A DNA stretch of 64,000 nucleotides from Macrosoma leucophasiata (Eukaryota > Arthropoda > Insecta > Lepidoptera > Hedylidae): assembly GCA_036365455.1 (NCBI GenBank), contig JAWQUS010000004.1, positions 5,959,501 through 6,023,500 on the forward strand. Reading direction: 5' to 3'. Position 1 is the first letter of the stretch. Each line of letters begins with the position of its first letter. Positions 54,776 to 64,000 of the stretch are shown here, piece by piece. Made by a program: the position numbers and the translations under genes. The notes beneath the pieces are model-generated. The model was given only the letters and a program-made list of their open reading frames with translations, did not search any database and was not told the DNA's origin.

Positions 54776-54924
54776 ACAAAATTGATAGTGTTGCTCTATT
54801 CATAAGTTACATCAACGTTGCCAGAGTTACATTGTACCACTTAATAACGGAACATGTATTTAGGCATCCTTTTTATAAAACAAGTAAACAGTTCAAATTG
54901 TTGATATGGGAATACTTCATCCTA

Positions 54925-55126
54925 CATAATTCAACACAAAAGGTCGAAATTTAGATGCGTTTACCTTGGCCTTAGTTACTTTGCCTCTGTGATACTTATT
55001 ACGAATAGACATTGCCATCTTAAACGGAACATGATAGTGCTGAACATTACTACGGCGGCAGATAGATTAGCTAATGCTGTGGCGCCTACGCTCTCAAGCT
55101 TCGATACTGGTGCACTACCACCTGTT
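54925..55126 (-). repeat. SINE-A copy, diverged
   Basis: TTTGCCTCTGTGATACTTAT, ATGATAGTGCTGAACATTAC and GCCTACGCTCTCAAGCTTC to GCACTACCACCTGTTA. Confidence 0.65.
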
Positions 55127-55663
55127 ATTAACAGAGAGAAATCTATTAATTTGAATTGGAACAAGGAAGATCGGTACAGCAGTACTTCGTGAATGGCTCA
55201 CAGACAGTTGGACACCGTCGTCGCCGGGTTACTTGGAGCGTGCACCGGCGCCGCGCGTCGCTGCACTGCTCCACGAGCTAAACGGACATGCTTTATTGCA
55301 TTGAAAAGTTTGTTATGTGAAAAAAAAATCAAGCTACAAGCTGTGTAAGAACGAGATATATGGCTCTCTGCCTGGAGTTGACGTGAAGAAACATATTTCA
55401 AAAAGTCGTTTCATCGAAGATAATATCCTAGAGTAAGTATTTTTTTATGTACCTACTTACCTAATAGAGATGGCGATTTTTCTCGGAAAAGATCGATTTT
55501 TAAATCCATTTGGGTCGAAATGTGTCAAAAACTTTAGTACCGAATATACGAATATTCCGTTAACCGTCCGTGATAGGATGATGGATACAAGAGGAGAATG
55601 GAGCGGGTTACAAGTCGAAACTCGTATTTCAGTATATTCTTAGGTTTTCGCAAGCAACGCTCA
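55127..55663. other. Unannotated DNA
   Basis: A GC-rich patch at 55205-55265 (GTCGTCGCCGGGTTACTTGG) has no recognised feature. No gene seen. Confidence 0.45.
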
Positions 55664-56043
55664 TTGAAATAAAACTAGTTTCAGATTTATCTCGCGTTTA
55701 TTAAACAAAAAATATTATTTTACATCAACCCGACGTTTCGGTCGTTTTTCGGCTTCCGTTATCTCTGGTAGATTAATATATTAAAATTTAATAAACTGCA
55801 AAGTTTATTATATGTATCTTTTTTTGCCTAACTAGCAAATTAGGATTGTTGCCAATAGATGTCGCTACTGCCACCATAAAGCATTGCAATAAATGTGAAG
55901 GAAAGATTTGACAACTTGGGTGTGGACTTCGGTAGCTCATTTGGAAGAGCGGCTGGACTAGATTCCCAGTGGACGCGAGTTCGAGTCTCGCCTAAAGTCA
56001 AATAAATAGAACAATATAAATCCGAAAACTAGTTTTATTTCAA
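55664..56043. repeat. Inverted arms, possibly Penelope-like, around a tRNA-SINE-L
   Basis: TTGAAATAAAACTAGTTT-(CA)GATTTAT at 55664-55690 is repeated in reverse at 56016-56043. CATCAACCCGACGTTTCGGTC at 55724-55744 is a phrase common in lepidopteran Penelope-like elements; that assignment is from memory. Confidence 0.45.
55829..56003 (+). repeat. tRNA-SINE-L copy, tail lost
   Basis: The leader (CTAACTAGCAAATTAGG, AATAGATGTCGCTACTGCC, GTGAAGGAAAGATTTGACAA) is followed by the tRNA-like body at 55925-56000 (A box TAGCTCATTTGG, B box GAGTTCGAGTCTCG). The usual T-rich tail is missing; CAAATAAATAG follows. Confidence 0.7.
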
Positions 56044-56424
56044 CGAATTTCAGTAATGCGTTGCTTTTTGTGGGCGATGCTTATGTGTAGGAGGCCACAT
56101 TGTGTTTTTTGATGGTCAACTTATATACGAGTAAGTGTAAGTGGGCATTCGTATTTTACTTCGAAATGTCCGCTTCGCTCATGAGCACGCAATCTTCACT
56201 AAGCGTCGACTTCCTAAATAGCGTTCTGGCGGGTGCCTGCGTTAACAACGTGCTTTATGGCAACACCCCTCCTCCCCCCATAACAGTCACAGATAATACT
56301 TGAACGAATCCATCTTTGTCCTTGTTGTTTGTGTTTGAAAGTTTGCTCTGACGATAATGCAATTCGGATATTATGTTTGTCGGCTATATTACTTTTATCA
56401 AGTATATAGAAGAAAGGAGAAAGA
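56044..56424. other. Unannotated DNA
   Basis: Nothing recognised beyond chance open frames. Confidence 0.45.
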
Positions 56425-56645
56425 AGAAAGAAGAAGAAAATACATTTATTAGGACAAAAAGGTACATAAAAACAAAAACAAAACAGAAAAAAAAATAGAA
56501 TTAACACTAAAACAAAAACTAAATTTTAAAAATTGTCTTAGGTTCCCCAACTCAGCATTGTGACGGATTACTAAACCCGGCGCTGGTATTCCTTTGGGGC
56601 CTTATACTGTGACACTACGGATGCCCAACTGCTGCCAATTTAGAG
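56425..56645 (-). repeat. Possible LINE 3' end
   Basis: On the minus strand GGCAGCAGTTGGGCATCC, AATACCAGCGCCGGGTTTAG and GTCACAATGCTGAGTTGGGG precede T-rich DNA and AATAAA (near 56446), then CTTCTTCTTTC. This looks like the 3' end of a non-LTR element. Confidence 0.4.
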
Positions 56646-56938
56646 CTGAAGTTAAAAAAAAATAAAATACTAAAAAAGGACACTAAATTTAAATAATATT
56701 TAAATAATAATATAAATTAAGTACATAATTACATGAATTATAAGTTTATTCATAACAAAAAAAAATAGATATTTAAACATATAATATGTAATAATAATAA
56801 TAAATATGACAATAGATATATAAATAAGGAATTAATGGCGCGGTCATGTCGCGTTCAGTCGACTTATATGTTATAAACTTTCAGCTCAAAGAAATTGTGA
56901 TCACGGAAAAGCAAAAAAAATTGAAGGAATCACATAGA
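56646..56938. other. Very AT-rich DNA
   Basis: AATAATAATAAATATG simple sequence near 56789. No gene. Confidence 0.5.
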
Positions 56939-57090
56939 TAATGAACGGCCCTGTTATTTCTTGTACAGAAGTATAACACTTTAGACCTCTGGAATATAGA
57001 CGTTGTAATCACAGTTTTTTTTGTAGACATTTATCGGCTACACTATTGTATTCACTTACCACCAACGTGAACTATTTCCCCTTAGTCTAT
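56939..57090 (+). repeat. SINE-A 3' half, diverged
   Basis: GAACGGCCCTGTTATTTCTTG to ACCAACGTGAACTATTTCCCC. Confidence 0.55.
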
Positions 57091-58095
57091 TGTATAAATT
57101 TAATTAGGATAAAAGCGCTTTATATTTTCCTACTGCCCGGTGAAGCTGATTAGTGACATCTTGAGACGAGAGGTCTACGAAAGAAACCGTTTCCGGAAAC
57201 TTTTGAACTTAGAAATTAATTTACAATCTAATTATATGGAACACCTTCAGAGTCAAAATATCTGCCAATATATAATTTAAAAGATACTATTATACCGATT
57301 TTTCTTTCTATTGTTTTCTTTTGAGCTAAGTTACAATGACGCAGGTAATAGGAACAGTTATGGGAAAGTTAAAAATTGTGTATCTAGACACTAAAGATAC
57401 GACTAGTGTTCATTTTTTTTATAGTCCCAAGACCACCCAGCTTAATAGAGGCGTATTAAAATCCTGTTACTATGGTTACGGATAATTTGCAGACACCATT
57501 AAAACGATTCGAAACATCCATGAAGCGTACGGCATGCGTTCGCCTTTAGTGATGAGACCGATCGCATGTCGATCGCACGTTTACTTTTGTTGTCTTTAAA
57601 TAAATCGATTTTATTAGATAGCATCGGATCTGTTACTTTTTAATTAACATTTCACAACATAATAACGTTATGACTTTATTAATTTTTTATCTTTAATTGG
57701 CTTCACGCCTCATTAAATTCTATATTAATTGCGTTATAGTGTTTTATTCTACCTGATTGGAAAGACGTGCCTAGTCAATAACCTTTAGGGTGTGACAATC
57801 TAGGGAAAATAGATTCGACAACCAATGATCTAGGGCAGCTGTTTGGATCTACCTAGTAAGCGTTCGGTTAATGTATGACAAATAAGACACACCTATATCA
57901 ATTATAAATTGGATTAAGTAATTGTTTTATCCCTTGGAGCAGACAGCTTAACTTTCATAGGCATGGCTAGGGTACCCTTATCTATGCTTATGTAGAAGTA
58001 GAGTGAATATGCTTATTACGTTACAAAAATTAAGCGTGTATTAGACATTCGGATTGGTCCATGATGCTTAATTATTTTGTTGAAGTCTACTAGTA
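57091..58095. other. 1 kb without a recognised gene
   Basis: AT-rich; nothing recognised. Confidence 0.5.
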
Positions 58096-58276
58096 GTACT
58101 GTACGGCCCTGTAATTTCCGGCACAGAGGCATAACACCTTAGGCCTCAGGAGTGGTAACGCATCTGAACTTCGATCTTGGTCTTTGTGTAAGTGTCTATA
58201 GGCTGCAGTCATCACTTAACATCAATGTGAACTGCATGCTTGTTTTCCACTATTATTACATAAAATTAAAAAAAGA
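58096..58276 (+). repeat. SINE-A, 5'-truncated
   Basis: ACTGTACGGCCCTGTAATTTC to TATTATTACATAAAATTAAAAAA. Confidence 0.8.
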
Positions 58277-58766
58277 GACGGAAGAGGCACCGCTGTATTA
58301 CTTAAACCATTTTTGCTGCTCATGTTCAACGATAAAAAACGCAATAGGAGAATTACCTGCATTATGATTTCGATAGTAGATCCCTGCATGCTGTAATATT
58401 CATAATCTTCATACATTTCTTGTATTTAAAATAAATAGGTACTAAGTGTTTAATTTTATCGATAAATGTACATATTTTCATCACTGTCCCAGTATACAGT
58501 ACGGACGCAACATGTGACGTAAGAATCGCATAGGAATGTCCTATTGTATTCGGAATTCGCACTAAACTGTATACTTTATCCCACCTTCCATCCCATCTTA
58601 TGATTTCCACGGCAAATCATTAATTTTACAATTTCTCCTTGCAACTCTACTTCGTATAGATACAAAGTATTTTATGATCGATGTGGTAGTTGATTTCTGA
58701 AAAAGATGTCGAAAAATAAAGAGATTAGGTACAATACCGTAATATTATTGGGGTTTCGTAAAGATT
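58277..58766. other. Unannotated DNA
   Basis: Nothing recognised. Confidence 0.5.
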
Positions 58767-58916
58767 AACCCCCTTATTCATAAACGTACATTAGATACGT
58801 TATAGCTATAGAATGCTTTGTCTTTGTCAGTTGCATTGTCAAATGTGCAGGATAGAGAAAGACAAAGCAGAGATTAGCAACACTTTAGCTAAAATACGTT
58901 TTTGAATAAGGGGGTT
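58767..58916. mobile_element. MITE with AACCCCCTTATTCA ends
   Basis: AACCCCCTTATTCATAAACG at the left is matched by the complement of CGTTTTTGAATAAGGGGGTT at the right. Partial inner pairing (GCTTTGTCTTTGTC with GAGAAAGACAAAGC) makes it a whole-length hairpin of about 150 bp. The left flank includes TTAA and the right TTTA, so a TTAA target is possible. Confidence 0.75.
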
Positions 58917-58980
58917 TATGTTTTTAGGCGTTTGTATCGATCGTACCTATAGGTACCATCAATAATTAGAATTAGACAGT

Positions 58981-59040
58981 AACGTTTAGCAATGCTAGTT
59001 GGAGGTAACTATTTACCACTTACTAGCATTTCTAAACGTT
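58981..59040. repeat. Snap-back hairpin, 19-bp arms
   Basis: AACGTTTAGCAATGCTAGT pairs with ACTAGCATTTCTAAACGTT (59022-59040) at 18 of 19 positions, with a 22-nt loop. The size is compatible with a small-RNA precursor, but nothing else supports that. Confidence 0.8.
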
Positions 59041-59066
59041 TGATCCCCAATTCGAGGTATAATTAA

Positions 59067-59332
59067 TACCTACCTATTAGAACGTCGACCTATTTAAGTC
59101 TCATCACACGTGCATGGTATAGAACATAGTTAATAGTAAATTGTGGGTATGTATGTATCTTCAATCCAAGTCCCTCACGGGGTAAGTAGAGAGCATGGAG
59201 CGCCAAATACCCAAGTTCTAACACATTCCGTACCTCTTCTGCATTTATCGCTCTCTTCATATATTCACGGCGATTCCTAAGTTTTTTGACTCCACTTTCG
59301 GACAGCATTTGACCTATTTATCAATCTCCCTT
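59067..59332 (-). pseudogene. Non-LTR RT C-terminal fragment with flanking duplication
   Basis: The minus-strand frame at 59090-59308 codes LSESGVKKLRNRREYMKRAI, a relative of the RT C-terminus at 10549, then drifts. GAGGTATAATTAA occurs at 59054-59066 and 59333-59345, a likely 13-bp target duplication. Confidence 0.55.
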
Positions 59333-59345
59333 GAGGTATAATTAA

Positions 59346-59984
59346 CCTAACCTTTCAGGAAGTAGAAGCGTGAAGTAACGTATCGTTTTATTAAGTAATG
59401 AGGCGCCTACGCCCAAAAAAATGGACGAGTCAACATTGCGGGGTATAAAATTTAACAATTCATCAAATCAACTGCCAATCCGTGTTGATCAGAAAATAAT
59501 TCGACACCACGGCATCAATAAAATAGATAGAACAATTAGATAATATGCCCTTTTGTCTGTAAACACCTTTATATCGAACAAAAGAAGTTTTGACAAGCAG
59601 CTGTAAGTTATTGATGTCTGTATTTGTATTCGACCGTAACATATGAACTGATAAGATTAAATCCCCATTTCGATGGCATGATAACGTTTTTAAGTTTAAA
59701 ATCCATTTTGTATTATTTTCCCTTTAAATCGATATTTTTTTGGACATGTGTTGGCAGATTACAACTTTATTTGGTATAATTGTATCGACCCATTAAGTTC
59801 CATCGCTTTTAAATAAATTTGATGATCTGAATGGATTAGATTGAAGTGGATATAATCAATATTAAAAAACTGTTCCCGTTATGTATTACCGTGCCGTGTA
59901 GGTCCTACCTACTTCCAAAATTTTATCTTTATAAAAAGTTTACTATGTTATTTTTAATACCTCCATAAAATATGTGTACCTACA
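59346..59984. other. Unannotated DNA with a SINE-A trace
   Basis: TAATGAGGCGCCTACGCCC near 59396 is a minus-strand SINE-A 5' relic. Nothing else recognised. Confidence 0.45.
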
Positions 59985-60078
59985 AAGTGGAAAAGAGCGC
60001 TTTTAGCGTTAAGTTCGCCATTTGTCAATATGTTTAATATTGTGGCAATAAAGTATTAAATAAATAAATAAATAAAGT
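59985..60078 (+). repeat. LINE 3' tail
   Basis: GAGCGCTTTTAGCGTTAAGT, TCGCCATTTGTC, the signal AATAAA at 60047-60052 and a (TAAA)n tail at 60058-60077. The AGCGCTTTTAGCG…GCC end is common to a lepidopteran non-LTR family. Only about 90 bp remain. Confidence 0.6.
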
Positions 60079-60422
60079 TTCATGATTGGTTAAGAAGTTT
60101 TCAAGTGTAACAAAGTCACATTTTTTTTTTAATTTACTTAACACATAAAAAATACATACAATTTTTTGCTTACAATGCATTGCTTAAAACCACTGAGGTT
60201 TGTCTCAAATGCAAATCTACGTCAAAAAATTCACTATGTACGTAGGTACTATAACTACATATATGAGTATACAATCTTTTAAAACTAACTTTATTACAAT
60301 AAAAATGTAGGTTAAATAAACATTCGCAATTAAACATTAAAGTAGGGATGAAAGGAAGTTAGAACAAAGAATACGTATCGAAACTTTTTTACATTATATT
60401 TCTAGATGAGACAAAATACGAG
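60079..60422. other. Unannotated AT-rich DNA
   Basis: Nothing recognised. Confidence 0.5.
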
Positions 60423-60481
60423 TAGCCTCAATTCAAGACCATCTTTTCATAGTTTAAAAAGATGGTCTTGAATTGAGGCTA
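60423..60481. repeat. Perfect snap-back palindrome, 25-bp arms
   Basis: The arm 60423-60447 (starts TAGCCTCAATTCAAGACC) is repeated as its exact complement at 60457-60481, with a 9-nt loop. It sits 6 bp before a SINE-A copy. Confidence 0.95.
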
Positions 60482-60487
60482 TGCTAT

Positions 60488-60761
60488 GAGCTCGCGGGCG
60501 TAGGCACCACCGCATTACCTAATATGCTTGACGCTAAATGGTAGTGTTCAGCATTATCGTGTTTCGGTGAGGTGGTAATGTACGGTCCTGTAATTTCCGG
60601 CATAGAGTAAGCACCTTCATCATAACACCTTCGGCCTCAGGAGTGGTAACGCATCTGCATTTTGACCTTGGTCTTTGTGTGAGTGTCTATAGGCTGCAAT
60701 CATCAATTAACATCAATGTGAACTGCATGCTTGTTTGCCACTTCCATTACATAAAAAAATA
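60488..60761 (+). repeat. SINE-A copy, 5' end just clipped
   Basis: GAGCTCGCGGGCGTAGGCAC to TTCCATTACATAAAAAAAT. Carries an 11-bp internal insertion near 60608. The first 22 bp of the element are missing, at the border with the palindrome. Confidence 0.85.
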
Positions 60762-61257
60762 ATTTTTCAGTCCTCAAATCCTTTTCGCAGTAAAAAATGG
60801 AGTTTGAAAATCTTAAATTCTGCAACTGCTAAGGGATGAATGCAAACATTTCTTCCCATACCTACTATTCTTCTGAAATGATTTTACTAATGTGATAAGA
60901 TTGTGTTAAAACAAAAAAAAAGCTAAAAATGGCATCAGCATTTTTAGCGCATGCAACGCGTGCTAATTTTTTATAAGAAAATAAAGTTAAAGACCTTTAG
61001 CCTGATTACGCCGACATAATTAATGTTTATTTGCATAACATCCAGACTACCAAAAACATGTGTACGCTAAATCTGTCCACACACGTCATTGGATTTAGTC
61101 GGTGACGTCACACCACTGTCTCGGAATCGAAGATTTACAAACAGTATCGAACAATCGGTATTCGGAAGTGGATAAATAAACATTGGATGATATGCGATGA
61201 CGTATGGTCTGGTATGCAATCTTTGGTCTACTTGGAATTCAGGAAACCATTCTTTGC
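60762..61257. other. Unannotated DNA
   Basis: Nothing recognised. Confidence 0.5.
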
Positions 61258-61305
61258 AATCTACCCCGTTAGGGACCTGGCGTGAAGATAAATACATACA
61301 TTCTT
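61258..61305 (+). repeat. Non-LTR 3' end fragment
   Basis: CTACCCCGTTAGGGACCTGGC, then GTGAAGATAAATACATACA, is the last about 45 bp of the family at 10549. Confidence 0.65.
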
Positions 61306-61374
61306 TGCAATGGATCAAACTCTCACTAAAAAGAAAGGCACGGGAAAAGCATCAGGGCTATGTGGAATCCTTCT

Positions 61375-61704
61375 ATTTTTTTTTATGTTATGGAAGTGGC
61401 AAACAAGCATGCAGTTCACATTGATGTTAAGTGATGACTGTAGCCTATAGACACCAACACAAAGACCGAGGTCAAAATGCAGATGCGTTACCACTCCTCA
61501 GGCCTAAGGTGTTATGCCTCTGTGCCGGAAATTACAAGGCCGTACATTACTACCTGACCGGAACACGATAGTGCTGAACACTGCCATTTAACGGCAAGTA
61601 TATTAAGCAATGCACATTATTAGGTAATGCGGTGGTGCCTACGCCCGCGAGCTCCTTACTGGTGGTAGAGATCCAGTGACGGACTGGAGCTCTACCACCA
61701 GTAA
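61375..61704 (-). repeat. SINE-A copy with a fold-back at its 5' end
   Basis: The minus-strand copy runs from TTTTTTTTATGTTATGGAAG to GAGCTCTACCACCAGTAA. It has a duplicated …ATTA(A/G)G(C/T)AATGC at 61600-61630. An extra inverted 5' end (61656-61677) sits between its CCAGT and GGAGCTCGCGG. Confidence 0.85.
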
Positions 61705-61990
61705 ATCTAGACGATGATCTATTCCTTCGGGGATGGAGGAACAGTTCTAGATTCTGTAGCAAAGAAGAAAAAAGACTCGGTTGTGATTGCCGAGATACGA
61801 AAGACTTTCATGACGCAATTGCTGCTGGCGGTTTATTTGGAATACTGTGGGCAAATCATGGATCCAGAAGGAAAAGTCAAGTCTTCCTCTCTCTCTAATC
61901 AAATGAGTCCAGTCCATATCCAACCTAGCATGATAAATCTTGAATAGCATTATAGGTAAGTAATCTTTGGTATAATCGAAATTAAGAAAT
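61705..61990. other. Unannotated DNA
   Basis: A 77-codon frame (61714-61947) has no domain. Nothing else recognised. Confidence 0.45.
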
Positions 61991-62270
61991 TACTGATCGT
62001 AGAGCTCCAGTGTCGGAGCTGGTGTGCACAGGCACCACCGCATTACCTAGTCTACTTGACCCGAAACGATAGTATTCAACGCTATCGTGTTCCGGTCAGA
62101 TGGTAAAGTATGGACTTATTATTTCTAATACAGAGGCACAGCAACTTAGACCTCAGGAGTGCCAACGCATCTACATTGAAATGTCTTTTTTTAGTGTTGT
62201 TTTTTTTAGTTTTATATCACTTACCATCAATGTGAACTGTATGCTTCTTTGCCACTTCATGACATAAAAA
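61991..62270 (+). repeat. SINE-A copy
   Basis: TCGTAGAGCTCCAGTGTCGG to GCCACTTCATGACATAAAAAA. Belongs with the GACATAAAA-ending group (24868, 52505). Confidence 0.85.
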
Positions 62271-62281
62271 ATCATATATAA

Positions 62282-62615
62282 AGGCGCATGGCCCCGCGGC
62301 CCTCTACTCGATTGAGCGATACGGATGTGTGATGGGTGACCGCTTGTGACAAAAATTGAAATGCTCGTTTCCATGCTTAGGGGGACACGTTAAGCCGTCA
62401 GTCCCGGTTGCTATCGATAGATAGCAGTCGTTAAACCTTGTCGTAGGCCTTATGGGCGGTTTGAAAACATCCGACAGCCGGTTGGCCACTAACCCCTTTC
62501 ACCACCAACCCGCATTGGATCAGCGTGGTGGAGTAAGGTCTAGGCCTCCCCCCAATAAGAGGAGAACCTCGTGCCCAGCAGTGGGACCTCTGGAGGGTTG
62601 CCATTATTATTATAT
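62282..62615 (+). repeat. 5S-headed SINE, head partly deleted
   Basis: GGCGCATGGCCCCGCGGCC, CTCTACTCGATTGAGCGATAC and GTGTGATGGGTGACCGC mark the decayed 5S part. The tail is ACCAACCCGCATTGGATCAG, then GTGCCCAGCAGTGGGACC and (ATT)n. Confidence 0.8.
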
Positions 62616-63341
62616 GCCACTTATTTGTTGGTGGTCATGGTAATGCATATGGTAGGTAATATACAAAACGCATGCATTCCACTTAAGTTAATGTGAAATA
62701 AGTAAATAAAAGAAAGTAAATAGCAAAAGGTGTTTATGTTATATAGGAAGTGAAATGCAATACAATGAATGTTTAATTGTTAATTAATTCAAAAGCAGAC
62801 AGCTTTTATTGACCCAATTGCCTAACGATATTATTTTACTGTTTATGCAAGTGACACGTGTATGGATGAATGCAGATGAACATCAACCATAAATTTTGGT
62901 TATAAAAATCAAATTTAAAAGGAAATGTTAATATTGATCCGATGTCATGTTAATTAATTAGTTCCTTATACACGAATGAAAAATTCATAGATTAGGTATA
63001 CACGCTTTTGAAAAATTAAATATCAATCTACATTTTTGTATTCATCTTATAAATATTTTATGCGTACTTTAAGCAAAAGATAATGTGGTTTTATTCAAAG
63101 ATTAATTTAATCTTAATCGCGTAGATAATATTCATAGGTATTTTCGTTATGAAATTAACACCTAAAATGTTTTTAGTTGTAAATTTCCAGTGCCGAAGTT
63201 CAAGGTTATGCACTGCTGTACCTGTCATTTAATGGGTTTCCCACCGTGCTTCAAAATTAATTACCTACTGGTACAGAGCCTGAGTAACGGCGTACCCACA
63301 TTGAGTCCTATTATTTATTGTACGAGTATATACGTATATAT
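62616..63341. other. Unannotated AT-rich DNA
   Basis: Nothing recognised. Confidence 0.5.
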
Positions 63342-63690
63342 GAAGCGCGCATGGTGTAGATCATAAGCGATCTACTCGGTCAAGTGCCAAATACTACGGG
63401 CGCAGTCGGGTAGTGTGATGGGTGATCGCTAGTGGCAAATTAAATGCGCGTTTCCGTGCTTCGGAGGGTACGTTAAGCCGTCGGTCCCGGTTGCTATCGA
63501 TAGATAGAGTCGTTAAACCTTGTCGGAGGCCTTATGGGCGGTTTGAAAACATCCGACAGCGGGTTGGCCACTAACCCACCCACCTCTACCAATCCGTACT
63601 GGATCAGCGTGGTGGAGTAAGCTCCAGGCCTCCCCCCAAAAAGGGGAGAGACTCGTGCCCAGCAGTGAGACGTATTTCCAATATTATTCA
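63342..63690 (+). repeat. 5S-headed SINE, best-preserved head
   Basis: GAAGCGCGCATGG, then GTAGATCATAAGCGATCTAC and CTACGGGCGCAGTCGGGTAG, then TGTGATGGGTGATCGC. These are the 5S-like internal control regions. It continues GTGCTTCGGAGGGTACGTTA, CGGTCCCGGTTGCTATCG, CTGGATCAGCGTGGTGGAG and CCCCAAAAAGGGGAGAGAC. Confidence 0.85.
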
Positions 63691-64000
63691 ATGTGGATAG
63701 GCTGCATCATTGCCTATCAAAATATGGCGCTAGTAGCTAGTAGTTCTGCAGCGGAAGCCTAGAATTTAAGTATAATTTCTGTTGGAAAAGTTATTCAGTT
63801 TCCTTTCCTGAATAAGCAGCTGGTATTCTTCATGCTTATTAATTAACATTCTATACAACAGTAGTTATCATTTATCAATGACGTTGGGCAGCTTTTTACA
63901 GTCGATATGCTTAAATAGGTTAATGCTTTTTTAAATTTTACTGGGATACTTTCACGCGTGGCGCCACTCAGAATCTTCACCTGCACTTGGCTTAATTATT
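63691..64000. other. Unannotated DNA to the window end
   Basis: Nothing recognised. Confidence 0.5.

Noticed and set aside
59067..59332. Complete retrotransposon insertion
   Set aside because: The 13-bp flanks fit an insertion, but the expected ATACAT tail is not at the junction, so only a fragment is claimed.
1..64000. Endogenous virus or defence-system cluster
   Set aside because: No capsid, polymerase, nuclease or toxin-like frame was recognised; all identifiable coding remnants are transposon helicase, reverse transcriptase or mariner transposase.

Overview
The window is eukaryotic and almost certainly from a moth or butterfly (Lepidoptera). It is AT-rich, has no intact host gene, no operon structure and no bacterial-type start signals. 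It is crowded with transposon families of lepidopteran type: Helitrons ending in CTAG, Bm1-like SINE tails (…CCCAGCAGTGGGACG…), a 5S-rRNA-headed SINE, tRNA-headed SINEs, mariner, piggyBac-type and hAT-type MITEs, and non-LTR reverse-transcriptase fragments. I read it as intergenic or long-intron DNA. All family calls come from reading the sequence and from memory of the families; no database was searched.

Layout. 0-2 kb: the 3' part of an autonomous Helitron with a broken Pif1-like helicase, ending CTAG at 1908-1911. 2-10 kb: short Helitrons (3006-3190, 6940-7200), a 1.6-kb element with 14-bp perfect terminal inverted repeats and a 4-bp direct repeat (4652-6227), SINEs, and a 0.73-kb inverted-repeat element (9255-9981). 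10-20 kb: reverse-transcriptase C-terminal fragments, a tRNA-headed SINE (13133), a 5S-headed SINE (13420), and a tRNA-containing SINE with a 5' inversion (14375-14632). 20-34 kb: largely unrecognised AT-rich DNA with scattered SINEs, two Helitrons, nested insertions and several snap-back hairpins. 34-37 kb: a TTAA MITE, a jockey-like RT fragment, a hAT-type MITE with a perfect 8-bp target duplication, and a 5S-headed SINE in a row. 37-43 kb: dense SINEs, many nested, several with clean target duplications. 43-46 kb: an odd AT-rich block with recurring TTTTGGTG motifs, holding a nearly complete mariner (44611-45890) whose transposase keeps the DD34D triad but has one frameshift and two stops. 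46-50 kb: mostly unrecognised. 50-64 kb: a GC-rich MITE inside a SINE, a Helitron-ended repeat with internal tandem copies, more SINEs, LINE 3' tails and perfect hairpins.

The commonest repeat, called SINE-A here, is about 290 bp. Its 5' end is TTACTGGTGGTAGAGCTCC and its 3' end is …TTGTTTGCCACTT…TTACATAAAAA. Around thirty full or partial copies lie in both orientations. The others are SINE-B (tRNA-headed, tail ending GGGGATTACAGGCGTGAAGTTACG), 5S-SINE, tRNA-SINE-L (tRNA-like body with an unusual 5' leader), repeat D (ends in a GATGATG-type tail) and repeat P (two opposed Helitron-like CTAG ends plus a (GACA)n part).

No new defence or metabolic system was found. The most interesting items are the tRNA-SINE-L family (a leader upstream of its internal promoter, and one copy rearranged by apparent twin priming), the unclassified TATAGGGACCGTGC element, repeat P with its head-to-head Helitron-like ends, and a series of near-perfect snap-back palindromes that look like recent template-switch events or assembly artefacts.
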